In this document: positions 42,734 to 51,353 of the stretch, in pieces
Layout: every line of letters begins with the position of its first letter
Position numbering within the stretch: position 1 is the stretch's first letter
Source of the DNA: DAOULY01 sp034414595
GTDB lineage: Bacteria > Chloroflexota > Dehalococcoidia > SZUA-161 > JAUWZY01
NCBI GenBank assembly: GCA_034414595.1
Contig: DAOULY010000009.1
Location: 1 to 64,000, forward strand
Direction of reading: 5' to 3'
DNA length: 64,000 nt
The notes under the pieces: generated by a model
Told to the model about the DNA's origin: nothing
Seen by the model: only the letters and a program-made list of their open reading frames with translations
The model's database searches: none
Position numbers and translations under genes: made by a program

Positions 42734-43501
42734 CTAGACCAGGCGCCTGCGGAACAGTATAGTTGCAATCCCCATCATAACTAAGGCAACTCCGCCGAGG
42801 ACGAGGAATGACTTGCCGAGCACAACGCCATCGAATCCAGTGTTCATCAGAGTTCGGATGCCATCAGCGGCATAGCTAATCGGGTTGTACTTGGCAACCG
42901 TCTGTAGCCAGCTCGGCAGCATCTCCATAGGCATCATGGCACTGCTCATAAACATCAAGGGCAGGGTGAGGAAGTTGATCACCATGATGAACAGTTGGTG
43001 GTCTCTGACGCGTAGGGCTACGATGTTGGAAAGCCCGGCAAAACCGATTACCATTAAGGCAACAATGGTGATGGCGGTGAGGAATCCAGGGATGCCAGTG
43101 GTGAACCCTACCCCCATTATTAGCGCAATAAGCACGATTATGATAGTTTGAGCGACTATCCGGACGACGTCGCCACCCATTCTCCCTAACATGATGGCAT
43201 TTCGGTTCACCGGAGCCACCAGCATTTTGTCAAGGTAGCCCAAGTCTATGTCCACCAGTGTGCCCATCCCGGAGAAGGTTGCGCCAAAGAGTGCGGTCAT
43301 CACAATAATCCCGGGAGCAAGGAAGGCCAGATAACTATCTGCAGGGAAGCCAGGAATATTCACTATATTTTTGAACAACTGCCCGAACAGAAGCAGCCAG
43401 ATGATGGGTTGGACTAAAGACATAGCCCAGATCATGGGCACGCGCGAGGTATTGCGCAAATTCCGTATAAATAGATACCAAGTATCAAGAACGGCATTCA
43501 T
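42734..43501 (-). CDS. ABC-2 type transporter permease (255 aa)
   Basis: Six hydrophobic segments and the ABC-2 pattern NLRNTSRVPMIWAMSLVQPIIWLLLFG at the N-terminus mark this as a DrrB-like exporter permease. The central loop VDIDLGYLDKMLVAPVNR is the conserved cytoplasmic coupling region. The ATG directly follows the stop of the ATPase gene. It works with that ATPase as a drug/lipid exporter in the cytoplasmic membrane. Confidence 0.92.
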   Translation of the reverse strand: MNAVLDTWYLFIRNLRNTSRVPMIWAMSLVQPIIWLLLFGQLFKNIVNIPGFPADSYLAFLAPGIIVMTALFGATFSGMGTLVDIDLGYLDKMLVAPVNRNAIMLGRMGGDVVRIVAQTIIIVLIALIMGVGFTTGIPGFLTAITIVALMVIGFAGLSNIVALRVRDHQLFIMVINFLTLPLMFMSSAMMPMEMLPSWLQTVAKYNPISYAADGIRTLMNTGFDGVVLGKSFLVLGGVALVMMGIATILFRRRLV

Positions 43502-44521
43502 CTATTGCCTCCTTCCTCTCATTCTCTTAAAGAACTCACGGAACTGCTCGGCAGAACTTGCCTCTCTGTCACGGATAGTGGAACCTGTGTGCTTTATGAA
43601 GACGTCCTGAAGAGAGGGGCGCGACAGCGTGATTGTCTTCACGGTAATTCCTTCCCCTCTCAGAAGCTCTATTATCCGGGGCAGGATTTCCTCCCCCTTG
43701 TCCACATATACCGCAAGGCTATCCGCTACAGTCTCAATGCGCTGGATGTAGGGCTGGCCCTGAAGTGCTCGGAAGGCGCTATTTACGAGGGTGTCTTCCC
43801 CGATGAGGCGCTCCTCAGAGAAGCCTATGTTGATGCAGTCACCACCTATCTCATCCTTAAGCTCCTTAGGGGGGCCCAGAGCCTTAATTTCCCCATGGTC
43901 GATTATGGCCACACGGTGGCAGAGCTCATCAGCCTCCTCCATATAATGGGTGGTGAGGAATAGGGTTATTCCCTCCTTTTGGTTTAGCTCACGAAGGTAG
44001 CTCCATACTCTGGCTCGAGTCTGTGGGTCCAGCCCCAGGGTGGGCTCATCCAAGAACAGCACCTTCGGTCTGTGAACGAGTCCAGCGATCAGGTCAAGCC
44101 TCTTGCGCATCCCTCCGGAATAGGTTTCAGTTAATCGGTTGGCGTCTGCCGTGAGATCCACCAACTCCAATAGCTCATCCACTCTCTGGTGCAGAAGGTT
44201 GCTGTCCATGTGATGGAAGCGACCCTGGAGCATCAAGTTCTCTCGCCCCGTACCCTTGTCATCAAGGCTGATGTCTTGGGCAACATACCCGATGACATTG
44301 CGCACCTTGTCCGGTTCCTTTAGCACATCATAGCCTGCGACCATTGCTCTACCGCTGGTAGGCTTAAGCAGGGTGGTGAGGATCTTTATCGTAGTCGTCT
44401 TGCCGGCGCCATTGGGTCCGAGAAAGCCAAAAAGTTCTCCTTCATCTATCTCAAAAGATACCCTGTTCACTGCGGTGAGGGAATTGAATTGTTTTACCAG
44501 TTCCTCAACTCTGATCATCAT
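43502..44521 (-). CDS. ABC transporter ATP-binding protein, DrrA-like (339 aa)
   Basis: Walker A GPNGAGKTTTIKIL, signature YSGGMRKRLDLI, Walker B VLFLDEPTLGLD and the switch His in FLTTHYMEEAD are all present. The C-terminal 100 residues are the extension found in daunorubicin-resistance-type ATPases. It pairs with the permease immediately downstream and follows a MarR gene 81 bases upstream on the same strand. The gene order regulator-ATPase-permease is typical of inducible efflux. Confidence 0.94.
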   Translation of the reverse strand: MMIRVEELVKQFNSLTAVNRVSFEIDEGELFGFLGPNGAGKTTTIKILTTLLKPTSGRAMVAGYDVLKEPDKVRNVIGYVAQDISLDDKGTGRENLMLQGRFHHMDSNLLHQRVDELLELVDLTADANRLTETYSGGMRKRLDLIAGLVHRPKVLFLDEPTLGLDPQTRARVWSYLRELNQKEGITLFLTTHYMEEADELCHRVAIIDHGEIKALGPPKELKDEIGGDCINIGFSEERLIGEDTLVNSAFRALQGQPYIQRIETVADSLAVYVDKGEEILPRIIELLRGEGITVKTITLSRPSLQDVFIKHTGSTIRDREASSAEQFREFFKRMRGRRQ

Positions 44522-44602
44522 CTTCTCCTGTTCCAGCTTTCGGATAGCCGCTATAATTGCATTTGATGAATATTAAGTTTGGGAGATATCTTTGCAGGAG
44601 AT

Positions 44603-45136
44603 TCACGTTTCAGTCTCTTTCAAAGAGGTCGCTACTTTATGCAAGAGAGCGATCAGGATACCCTGTTCCTCGGGTGTCAGGCACGCCATAATTCTTTGGA
44701 TTTTCTGTGCAAAGTGAGCCTCAATAGCCTCGTGGAATCGCAGGCCATCATCCGTCAGGGCTACTCTGACTATCCTCCGGTCCTCGGGATCGGACAGCCT
44801 CTGAGCCAGTCCAGTTGCCACTAACGAATCTACCATTCGCGTTGCAGTGTATAGTGGAACCGAAAGGGCCTGGCTCAATGCTCCCATTGTTGAGTCGGGA
44901 TTTCGATGAAGGACACTTATCATGCGGTGAAAGACAACGGGGTTGGGGATGAGCTGCGATTTGTCTTTGGACGGGGCACTGTTAAGCCGGCTTATCAGTT
45001 GGAGCACTTCAGCAGGCGGATGCGGCGCGACCTTAGCCAGTAACTCCCTCAGCCCTTCAATAAACTGGGTTGCTTGTCCAGTTTGAGATTGTCTTTCAGG
45101 GTCGCCAGCTTTATTTGCATCATGCAAATATTGCAT
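44603..45136 (-). CDS. MarR-family regulator of the ABC exporter (177 aa)
   Basis: The winged helix is at about residues 75-140: STMGALSQALSVPLYTATRM is the recognition part and SDPEDRRIVRVALTDDG the wing with its D-x-R pair. The N-terminal 60 residues are longer than usual. It is the first gene of the MarR-ATPase-permease set. The ATG at 45136 lies inside a cluster of palindromes and has no ribosome site, so the message may be leaderless or the start may lie further in. The palindromes are likely its own operator. Confidence 0.88.
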   Translation of the reverse strand: MQYLHDANKAGDPERQSQTGQATQFIEGLRELLAKVAPHPPAEVLQLISRLNSAPSKDKSQLIPNPVVFHRMISVLHRNPDSTMGALSQALSVPLYTATRMVDSLVATGLAQRLSDPEDRRIVRVALTDDGLRFHEAIEAHFAQKIQRIMACLTPEEQGILIALLHKVATSLKETET

Positions 45137-45143
45137 ATTGCAA
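45114..45143. promoter_or_regulatory. Nested palindromes, probable MarR operator
   Basis: Three overlapping inverted repeats: TTTGCAT-C-ATGCAAA (45114-45128, perfect), ATGCAA-ATA-TTGCAT (45122-45136, perfect) and TTGCA-TAT-TGCAA (45131-45143, perfect). They cover the start codon of the MarR gene. Spacing and length fit MarR dimers, suggesting autorepression of the exporter operon. Confidence 0.6.
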
Positions 45144-45231
45144 TTATATCGGCCATGTCAACTCTTTGTCAATACCCCTGCCATTCCCACAAGATTGATG
45201 TCATTGATGTCCAGGATATTCTCGTCTACTG

Positions 45232-46242
45232 TTAAAACAATCCTTTCCCCACACTCAGCCTCACAGCCATCTTTATTGCCTCTTCAAGGCTTTTAGGGTT
45301 GGCAATGCCCTTACCCGCGATGTCGAATGCTGTACCATGGTCCACCGAAGTTCGCACCAGGGGCAATCCCAAGGCAATACTCACGCTTCTATCGAAGCCA
45401 TATACCTTCACTGGAATATGTCCTTGATCGTGATACATGGCCAACACTACATCAAACTCCCCGCCAATGGCCCGGTTGAAGATAGAATCGGCCGGGAAAG
45501 GACCGCTGGCATCTATAGCCAAACCATTGGCTTCCTCAATCGCTGGCTCAATCTGCTCGATTTCCTCAGAACCGAATGAGCCTCGCTCACCGGCATGAGG
45601 ATTAAGGGCTGCCACACCGATGCGTGGATGTTCGATTCCCCATCTTTGAAAAGACTCGTGGGTTAGTTTTAGCTTGGCCAGGATTCGCTCCTTGGTCACT
45701 AGGTCGCATGCATGTTTCAGGGAATGATGAGTAGTGAGGTGAACAACACGGAGGGAACCCGTAATTAGCATGGTAGCGCATTCAGTGGCGCCAGTAAGAT
45801 GGGCAAGAAATTCCAGATGTCCAGCCTCCCCGTATCCTGCTTGTCTGGTAGCTTCCTTGTTGATGGGTGCCGTTACCACAGCTTCGACCTCACCAGCTAA
45901 AGCCAGCCGTGCAGCTTCCATAACGTATTCCATTGCTGCTTTGCCACAAGCTCCACATACTTGACCGACGGTGACATCAGCTCGGTCGAAATTATGCAAG
46001 TCTAAGAGATCGATTACGCCCAAGCGACCCTCAACTTCGGTTGCTGCGTTTACGGGGTGGAGCTTCAGTGGCCTCTCCGCGAATCTAGTCGCCTCCCCTA
46101 TAATGACGCCCTCGCCCACTACTAACGGGCGGCAAATACTATAGACATACTTTGATACGAGAGCTTTCACAATAACCTCAGGTCCGATGCCGGCGGCGTC
46201 ACCCATAGTGATAGCTATGATCGGTCTCTCTTTAGCAGTCAT
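45232..46242 (-). CDS. pdxA: PdxA-family 4-hydroxythreonine-4-phosphate dehydrogenase (336 aa)
   Basis: An NAD- and metal-dependent dehydrogenase/decarboxylase. ITMGDAAGIGPEVI is the opening signature. PINKEATRQAG, LNPHAGERGSFG and MYHDQGHIPVKV are conserved active-site segments, and RTSVDHGTAFDIAGKG is the C-terminal signature. I start at ATG 46242 (MTAKERPIIAI), which has GGAAGGGAG before it and gives the usual length; a longer frame adds 49 unrelated residues. It is divergent from a malate/lactate dehydrogenase. That pairing is also seen for PdxA2-type enzymes of four-carbon sugar-acid catabolism, so a role outside vitamin B6 synthesis is possible. Confidence 0.92.
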   Translation of the reverse strand: MTAKERPIIAITMGDAAGIGPEVIVKALVSKYVYSICRPLVVGEGVIIGEATRFAERPLKLHPVNAATEVEGRLGVIDLLDLHNFDRADVTVGQVCGACGKAAMEYVMEAARLALAGEVEAVVTAPINKEATRQAGYGEAGHLEFLAHLTGATECATMLITGSLRVVHLTTHHSLKHACDLVTKERILAKLKLTHESFQRWGIEHPRIGVAALNPHAGERGSFGSEEIEQIEPAIEEANGLAIDASGPFPADSIFNRAIGGEFDVVLAMYHDQGHIPVKVYGFDRSVSIALGLPLVRTSVDHGTAFDIAGKGIANPKSLEEAIKMAVRLSVGKGLF

Positions 46243-46486
46243 GTTGCTCCCTTCCTGTCCGTCGCAACGATGTTCTGCGATACAATGCACCATCACGATG
46301 CTCCCACTGTGTGGAAAAGTCAAGGCAGTCACACTCAGGCCACTATTTTCAGGGACACCGACATCCTCAAATCGGTGAATGCGACTCATCAGCCGAGTCC
46401 TGGGGAAGCAGGTCAGGTGGCAGAAACACTGCTGTTTGTGCTAAACTCAAACATCTCGCTGTTGATAACCAATTAAGGAGGATAGG

Positions 46487-47596
46487 ATGCCTGATGAGAC
46501 TGGACTACTGGTTCGCGTAGACACTCTAACAGACTTCTGCGTTCGGGTGTTCCAGAACATGGGCGTTCCAGAGGAAGACGCTCGTATCACGGCTGACGTA
46601 CTGGTGTTGGCCGACCTGCGAGGAATTGAAAGCCACGGCGTAGCTCGTCTGCGGAGATATGTGGACGGCCTGCGGGGTGGTGTAATGATCGCCAAACCAG
46701 AAGTCAAAGTGGTAAGAGAGACCCCAGCTACGGCGCTGATTGATGCGGGAGCAGGGTTAGGTCAGCCTGTTTCTCACTGGGCAATGGAGAAAGCAATCCA
46801 AAAAGCAAAGGAAGTAGGCGCTGGCTTCGTGACAGTAAGCAATTCCAACCACTACGGCATCGCCGGCTACTACGCTATGATGGCACTGCAACACGACTGC
46901 ATCGGCATATCAATGACCAACGCAGACGTCCTGGTCGTGCCTACCTTTGGACGGAATGCAATGCTGGGCACCAATCCCATCGCGGTCGCTGCCCCAGCAA
47001 ACAAGGAGCGACCCTTTGTGATGGACATGGCCACCAGCACCGTACCGCGAGGCAAATTAGAAGTGTACGAGCGGCAGGGCAAGCCTCTTCCTATGGGCTG
47101 GGCCACTGACGAGCGTGGTGTAGGAACAGATGATGCACACCGTGTGTTGGAAAACTTTACGAAGCGGGCTGGCGGCGGCCTGTTGCCCCTGGGCGGTGAG
47201 GGTGAACTGCTAAGTGGCTACAAGGGCTATGGCTTGGCTTTGTGGGTAGATGTGTTTTGCGCTGTCCTCTCGGGTGCAGCTTTTGCTGCTCTGGTCTATC
47301 CCAAGACTGCTGACGGCAAGCCGCTGCCGGCTGACCTTGGCCACTTCTTTGGCGCGTGGCGTATTGACGGTTTCCGTCCAATCGAGGAATTCAAGGCGGC
47401 GATGGATGACCTCCAGCAGCAGCTTAAGAACGCGCCCAAGGCTGAGGGCCAGGACCGCATCTATATCCACGGCGAGAAGGAGTACGAGAAGACAGAACTC
47501 TATACCCGACAGGGCATCCCTCTCAGTGCCAAGGTTGCAGAGGGCCTAAAAACGATTGCCCAAGAGGTTGGGGTAAAATACGACTTATCTGATTGA
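46487..47596 (+). CDS. Malate/L-lactate/sulfolactate dehydrogenase family protein, YlbC/ComC type (369 aa)
   Basis: An NAD(P)-dependent 2-hydroxyacid oxidoreductase of the Ldh_2 family, unrelated to classical lactate dehydrogenase. ESHGVARLRRYVDGL and SNSNHYGIAGYYAMMA are the substrate-binding motifs with the active-site His. MLGTNPIAVAAP and MDMATSTVPRGKLEVY follow, and LSGYKGYGLALWVDVFCAVLSGA is in the C-terminal part. TAAGGAGG precedes the ATG. It is divergent from pdxA across 244 bases that presumably hold both promoters. The substrate could be malate, lactate, sulfolactate, ureidoglycolate or similar. Confidence 0.92.
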   Translation: MPDETGLLVRVDTLTDFCVRVFQNMGVPEEDARITADVLVLADLRGIESHGVARLRRYVDGLRGGVMIAKPEVKVVRETPATALIDAGAGLGQPVSHWAMEKAIQKAKEVGAGFVTVSNSNHYGIAGYYAMMALQHDCIGISMTNADVLVVPTFGRNAMLGTNPIAVAAPANKERPFVMDMATSTVPRGKLEVYERQGKPLPMGWATDERGVGTDDAHRVLENFTKRAGGGLLPLGGEGELLSGYKGYGLALWVDVFCAVLSGAAFAALVYPKTADGKPLPADLGHFFGAWRIDGFRPIEEFKAAMDDLQQQLKNAPKAEGQDRIYIHGEKEYEKTELYTRQGIPLSAKVAEGLKTIAQEVGVKYDLSD

Positions 47597-48221
47597 GTTT
47601 TCTTATGCTTTTCATCGCTTAACTGAATAGGTCTGGCGTTTAGCGCACAAAACGCCCAAATGTTCTTTCACGGTGCATGTTGGGAGGGTTTGATTAGGGA
47701 TTCGCGATCTGCTTTCTTGGGAGTTAATTAGTCCTTTTTTGGTTCTCTTCCTGTTCTTGTAGGGTGACATCCTCAACTGGATTGACGACCGCCCTGTCGT
47801 CTGTGATACGAAAGCCCCCTCGAGTTACCTCCAAGCAGGTAGTATGACTGGCTTTAGAACCAGTGGCAGGATTAGGAAACTTAGTATCTGCGAGGTAACA
47901 CTAACGGGGGATACCCGGTGGCTAAGTCGCACTTTTTACCTACTTTAGACTCATTCCCATAATAGTCCAATCTTAGCGGAAATGAGCGATTGAAAGAAGT
48001 TATAGTTGGTTTATATTGTATATATGAGGGGGTAAATCAGGAAGGTGCAAAAGAGCAGCGACTTGATTCAGTCGGGAGTTGATTCAACGGTGGGAAGACC
48101 AACCAGTCGATTTGCCACAAGAATGGGAAAGAGCGGGAAACAATACAGATACTTGCAGCGTGAGAGGTAGGCTGCTTGTTCACCACAATATGTGCCCAAA
48201 TGTGAATTAAGGGGGACAGAG
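47597..48221. other. Gene-free stretch of about 620 bases
   Basis: No intact gene. On the minus strand, between an in-frame TAG near 47913 and a TAA near 47728, about 58 codons read protein-like (EVTRGGFRITDDRAVVNPVE) but have no ATG or GTG start and no ribosome site; it is possibly a relic. The final 200 bases are AT-rich with TATATTGTATATATGA near 48015-48030 and probably include the response-regulator promoter. Confidence 0.35.
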
Positions 48222-48680
48222 ATGAGAGTTTTGGTCATCGAGAACAGCAGAGAGATAGTCCAAAGCATTGCCGTGGCCCTTCAACTGCGCTGGCCACAGG
48301 CTGAGTTGATTTCAGTTGCTGAGGGCATGAAGGGGATAGATGTGGTAGAGACAGAGTCACCGGACATTATTATCCTAGACCTCGATTTACCCGGCACGGA
48401 TGCTTTTGAAGTGTTGAGCCTGATTCGCCTCTTCTCCAATGTGCCCACCATTGTCCTCACTAATGGGGATGATGACAGAAGGCTCATGGTTAAGGCCCTG
48501 GAAAAGGGTGCCAATGGTAGTATCAGCAAGCCCTTCAGACCCATTGAACTCCTGGCCAGTATGAAGGCGATGCTCCGTCACGCTGGAAAGTCTGGGCTCA
48601 AGGACAGCCCTCACTCTATCTTTGCTCGCTATATGCCTCCCATCGGTGATGTCCAGGTTAAGGATAGCTTGAGGAGTTGA
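48222..48680 (+). CDS. Stand-alone response-regulator receiver protein (152 aa)
   Basis: A CheY-like receiver with Glu7 in the acidic pocket, phospho-acceptor Asp53 (ILDLDLPG), Thr80 and Lys103 (SKPF). The pocket normally has two acids; here the pair is Glu7-Asn8. No DNA-binding output domain follows, only a 30-residue tail. I choose ATG 48222 because GGGGGACAGAG precedes it. No histidine kinase is adjacent, so it is an orphan. A good terminator follows at 48726. Confidence 0.9.
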   Translation: MRVLVIENSREIVQSIAVALQLRWPQAELISVAEGMKGIDVVETESPDIIILDLDLPGTDAFEVLSLIRLFSNVPTIVLTNGDDDRRLMVKALEKGANGSISKPFRPIELLASMKAMLRHAGKSGLKDSPHSIFARYMPPIGDVQVKDSLRS

Positions 48681-48725
48681 GCCATCTGAAACATATATCG
48701 TGCCTCGAACCTTGCTGGACTGGTA

Positions 48726-48761
48726 GAGTCACCATAATGTGTATTGGTGGCTCTTGTTTTT
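48726..48761 (+). terminator. Rho-independent terminator of the response-regulator gene
   Basis: An 8-bp stem GAGTCACC / GGTGGCTC (one G-T pair) with a 12-base loop is followed directly by TTGTTTTT. It lies 45 bases after the receiver stop codon. Confidence 0.75.
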
Positions 48762-49294
48762 CCCTTCGACTACCGCTCTATCGTTAAAGCGCGAGGCTTA
48801 GCACAACCGGAGTGATCGCTCTCCCCACGTCTCAGCGGTTTGGAAATCCTGCCCAAACACGAATTGACTGAGTGCAGGATTGAACTGGCAGGCGAACAAT
48901 TGTGCTTTTATAAAGGATACCAGTTCAGATTCCTGAGTTAAGAGGCCCAAAATGGCGGAATCCCTTCAGGCCTGCGCAGTCTAAGGACATTGACCGAAAA
49001 CGGGCCACGGAGTAGTATATAGTCGATGGGTGCAGGTAACTTTGGGACACGGTGGGTATTGCATCGGTAAGATGACCAATTCAACATGCTTCGTCGCAGC
49101 CCCGGTCAATGAGAATCCTGAGGCAGAATGTGGATTTGTTTGTTCCAGCAACCATCACCTGCGTTTAGGAAGCCAGAGGGGCGCTGTCTGCCCATATGTG
49201 GAAGGTGTCTAGTAGAATTGAAGAAATCCCTTTTGAAGATGTCCAGAGATCTCTTGCTCTCTGCAAGCATTGAAGGTACAACTGAATCCATATA
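48762..49294. other. Gene-free stretch of about 530 bases before the Mrp gene
   Basis: No coding signal that I can support. Short open stretches near 49160-49270 have no start and no ribosome site. It should contain the promoter of the Mrp-like gene, but none stands out. Confidence 0.35.
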
Positions 49295-50311
49295 ATGAGT
49301 TTAGACCACATTAGACAAGCTCTGAGCAGCGTTATTGTTCCCGGGTTGAACCGTAGCATAACGCAGCTCAATCTGGTTCGCGACATAGATATTCCTGCGG
49401 GCTACAGAAGGCCGAAAATCACCTTGGCCTCTACAGCCCTTGATGTTGCTGCCCAGCACTGGATTCGTGACCAAGTATCCAGCACCATCGAAGCGATTCC
49501 TGAGGTTGGCAAGGTAATAGTGGAGTTTGTGGAAGTCCCACCACGAGACTTAAATCAGATTAGGCATATCATTGCAGTCGTCAGCGGCAAGGGAGGCGTC
49601 GGCAAGTCACTGGTGACGGGTCTCTTGGCCGTGGCTCTCAAACGTGAAGGCTATGGAGTAGGTATCCTAGACGCTGATATCACTGGGCCCAGCATCCCCA
49701 AGATGTTTGGCCTCTCAGCTCGCCCCACTGGCAGCGAGACGGGGATCCTGCCTGTGCCTTCAAGGTCAGGGATCGAAATCATTTCCATCAACTTACTCCT
49801 ACCCCATGAAGACGACGCTTTAGTGTGGAGAGGTTCTCATGTTGGCAAGACAATCGAGCAATTCTGGCACGAGGTAGTCTGGGGCCAGCTCGACTACCTC
49901 GTGGTCGATCTGCCGCCGGGCACTGCGGATGCTCCGCTGACCGTGATGGAGTCATTTCCCCTGTCCGGTGTCATCGTGTCCTTTACCCCTCAGAACCTGA
50001 CTTCGATGGTGGCCAGGAAGGCAGTGAAGATGGCACAGATAATGAAAGTGCCTGTTCTCGGGGTAGTGGAAAATATGAGCTACTTTATCGTGCCCGGGAC
50101 GGGGGAGAGGATCGAGATCTTCGGCAAGAGCAAAGGTGATGAGATGGCCAAGGCAGCCGGTGCACCGCTCCTGGGGCGACTGCCTCTGGACCCTGAACTG
50201 GCCAGGTCATGTGATGAAGGGGATATCGAGCACTACGATTCGGACGCTTTTGTTGCATTTGCCCAAGCCTCTCTTCAATTACTGCGGACACTGTGGAGGG
50301 TGGCGAAATGA
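49295..50311 (+). CDS. Mrp/ApbC/NBP35-family P-loop ATPase lacking the CxxC (338 aa)
   Basis: An N-terminal MIP18-like domain (residues 1-85) is followed by a ParA-type P-loop ATPase with the deviant Walker A SGKGGVGKS at 97-105. The family carries or delivers [4Fe-4S] clusters, using a CxxC near ENMSYF. Here that site reads Phe264-Ile-Val266-Pro-Gly-Thr269, with both cysteines gone. ATPase motifs DADITGPSIPKMFG and DYLVVDLPPGTADAP are intact. It may be a regulator or need a partner for cluster binding. No strong ribosome site precedes the ATG. Confidence 0.92.
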   Translation: MSLDHIRQALSSVIVPGLNRSITQLNLVRDIDIPAGYRRPKITLASTALDVAAQHWIRDQVSSTIEAIPEVGKVIVEFVEVPPRDLNQIRHIIAVVSGKGGVGKSLVTGLLAVALKREGYGVGILDADITGPSIPKMFGLSARPTGSETGILPVPSRSGIEIISINLLLPHEDDALVWRGSHVGKTIEQFWHEVVWGQLDYLVVDLPPGTADAPLTVMESFPLSGVIVSFTPQNLTSMVARKAVKMAQIMKVPVLGVVENMSYFIVPGTGERIEIFGKSKGDEMAKAAGAPLLGRLPLDPELARSCDEGDIEHYDSDAFVAFAQASLQLLRTLWRVAK

Positions 50312-50529
50312 TCTACTACGCACGGATTGCATAATTCGATGAACTTTGTAGCGATTGAAGCAACCCGCCAGCCATGCTATATTTGCATTGGACCGGTGTG
50401 TGAAGAGCTGTCCCACACATCCAAGTGCTGTACCGGGGGTTCCACTCGGTTAGGAATTAATGCCACCAGAGGGCCTAATACGTGAAAAGGGGCTCTCAGC
50501 GCTGCAAACAAATTAGGAGGAAGGAAGTA

Positions 50530-51084
50530 ATGAAAATCGTTGCCATCGTAGGCAGTCCCAGGCTTGACGGTAACACTAACTACCTGGTTGACCAGGCCCT
50601 TGATGAAGCAAAGAAACGCGGCATAGACACGGAGAAAATTATATTGAATCGCTTGAGGATGGGCCCTTGCCAAGCTCATGAAGAATGTACATCAGCGCCT
50701 TCCTGCTTGTTGAAAGATGATGGAGATAAAGTCATAAACAGTTTCGTTTCTGCTGACGGGATTATCCTGGCGAGCCCTGTATACTTCGAAGATGTCTCAG
50801 CGCAGATGAAGATATTCATAGACCGAAATCGCTTTCTTCGGCGCCACAGTATGAAGCCCAAGGCCAAGTCTGTGGGCCTGATCGCGGTAGCGACAAGCAG
50901 CGGAACAGATGAGACAATAGCAACCTTTCAGCGTTTCCTGGCTTCGGTTATTGACCTGAGCTCAGACAAAGTGCTTAGTATGGCTGGCTATGCCAAGGCT
51001 GCTGGACAGATTAAGGACAACGAACTCGCAGTCAATCAAGCACGCGAGCTTGGGGCAAAGATGGCACAGCAACTCTTGAGTTAG
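50530..51084 (+). CDS. NADPH-dependent FMN reductase / iron-sulfur flavoprotein-like (184 aa)
   Basis: A flavodoxin-fold protein: IVGSPRLDGNTNYLVD is the phosphate-binding loop, LASPVYFEDVSAQMKIFIDR the second flavin loop. GPCQAHEECTSAPSC holds a cysteine cluster like that of Isf-type iron-sulfur flavoproteins, although spacing differs from the archaeal type. I start at ATG 50530, with AGGAGG upstream. It lies 219 bases after the Mrp gene, so the pair may relate to iron-sulfur or flavin redox. A role as quinone or FMN reductase is an alternative. Confidence 0.88.
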   Translation: MKIVAIVGSPRLDGNTNYLVDQALDEAKKRGIDTEKIILNRLRMGPCQAHEECTSAPSCLLKDDGDKVINSFVSADGIILASPVYFEDVSAQMKIFIDRNRFLRRHSMKPKAKSVGLIAVATSSGTDETIATFQRFLASVIDLSSDKVLSMAGYAKAAGQIKDNELAVNQARELGAKMAQQLLS

Positions 51085-51353
51085 GCAAGCCCTGGCAGTG
51101 AATGAGCGCGCGTGCGGCTGCGCTTAGGAACTGGCATGGGAATTTCCAAGTATCAGGTCGTCGTTGTTGAGGGAGAAACTGTGCTCTGGTATGATCATGG
51201 GCCAACGGGCCAAGACACTCATTGAGCAGGAGTTCGGCCAAATACCTCGGGGAATTCTGACTCAGTCCTACTCTCTAACCGGGTATGTTCCATGTGCCAG
51301 GGGCTGAGCCGCAAACAGTGGACAACACAGCACCGGTCGCCTAGCGAAGAGAT

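Noticed and set aside
49195..49270. Short protein-like stretch (SSRIEEIPFEDVQRSLALCKH) before the Mrp gene
   Set aside because: Only about 30 codons, with no start or ribosome site and no family that I recognise.
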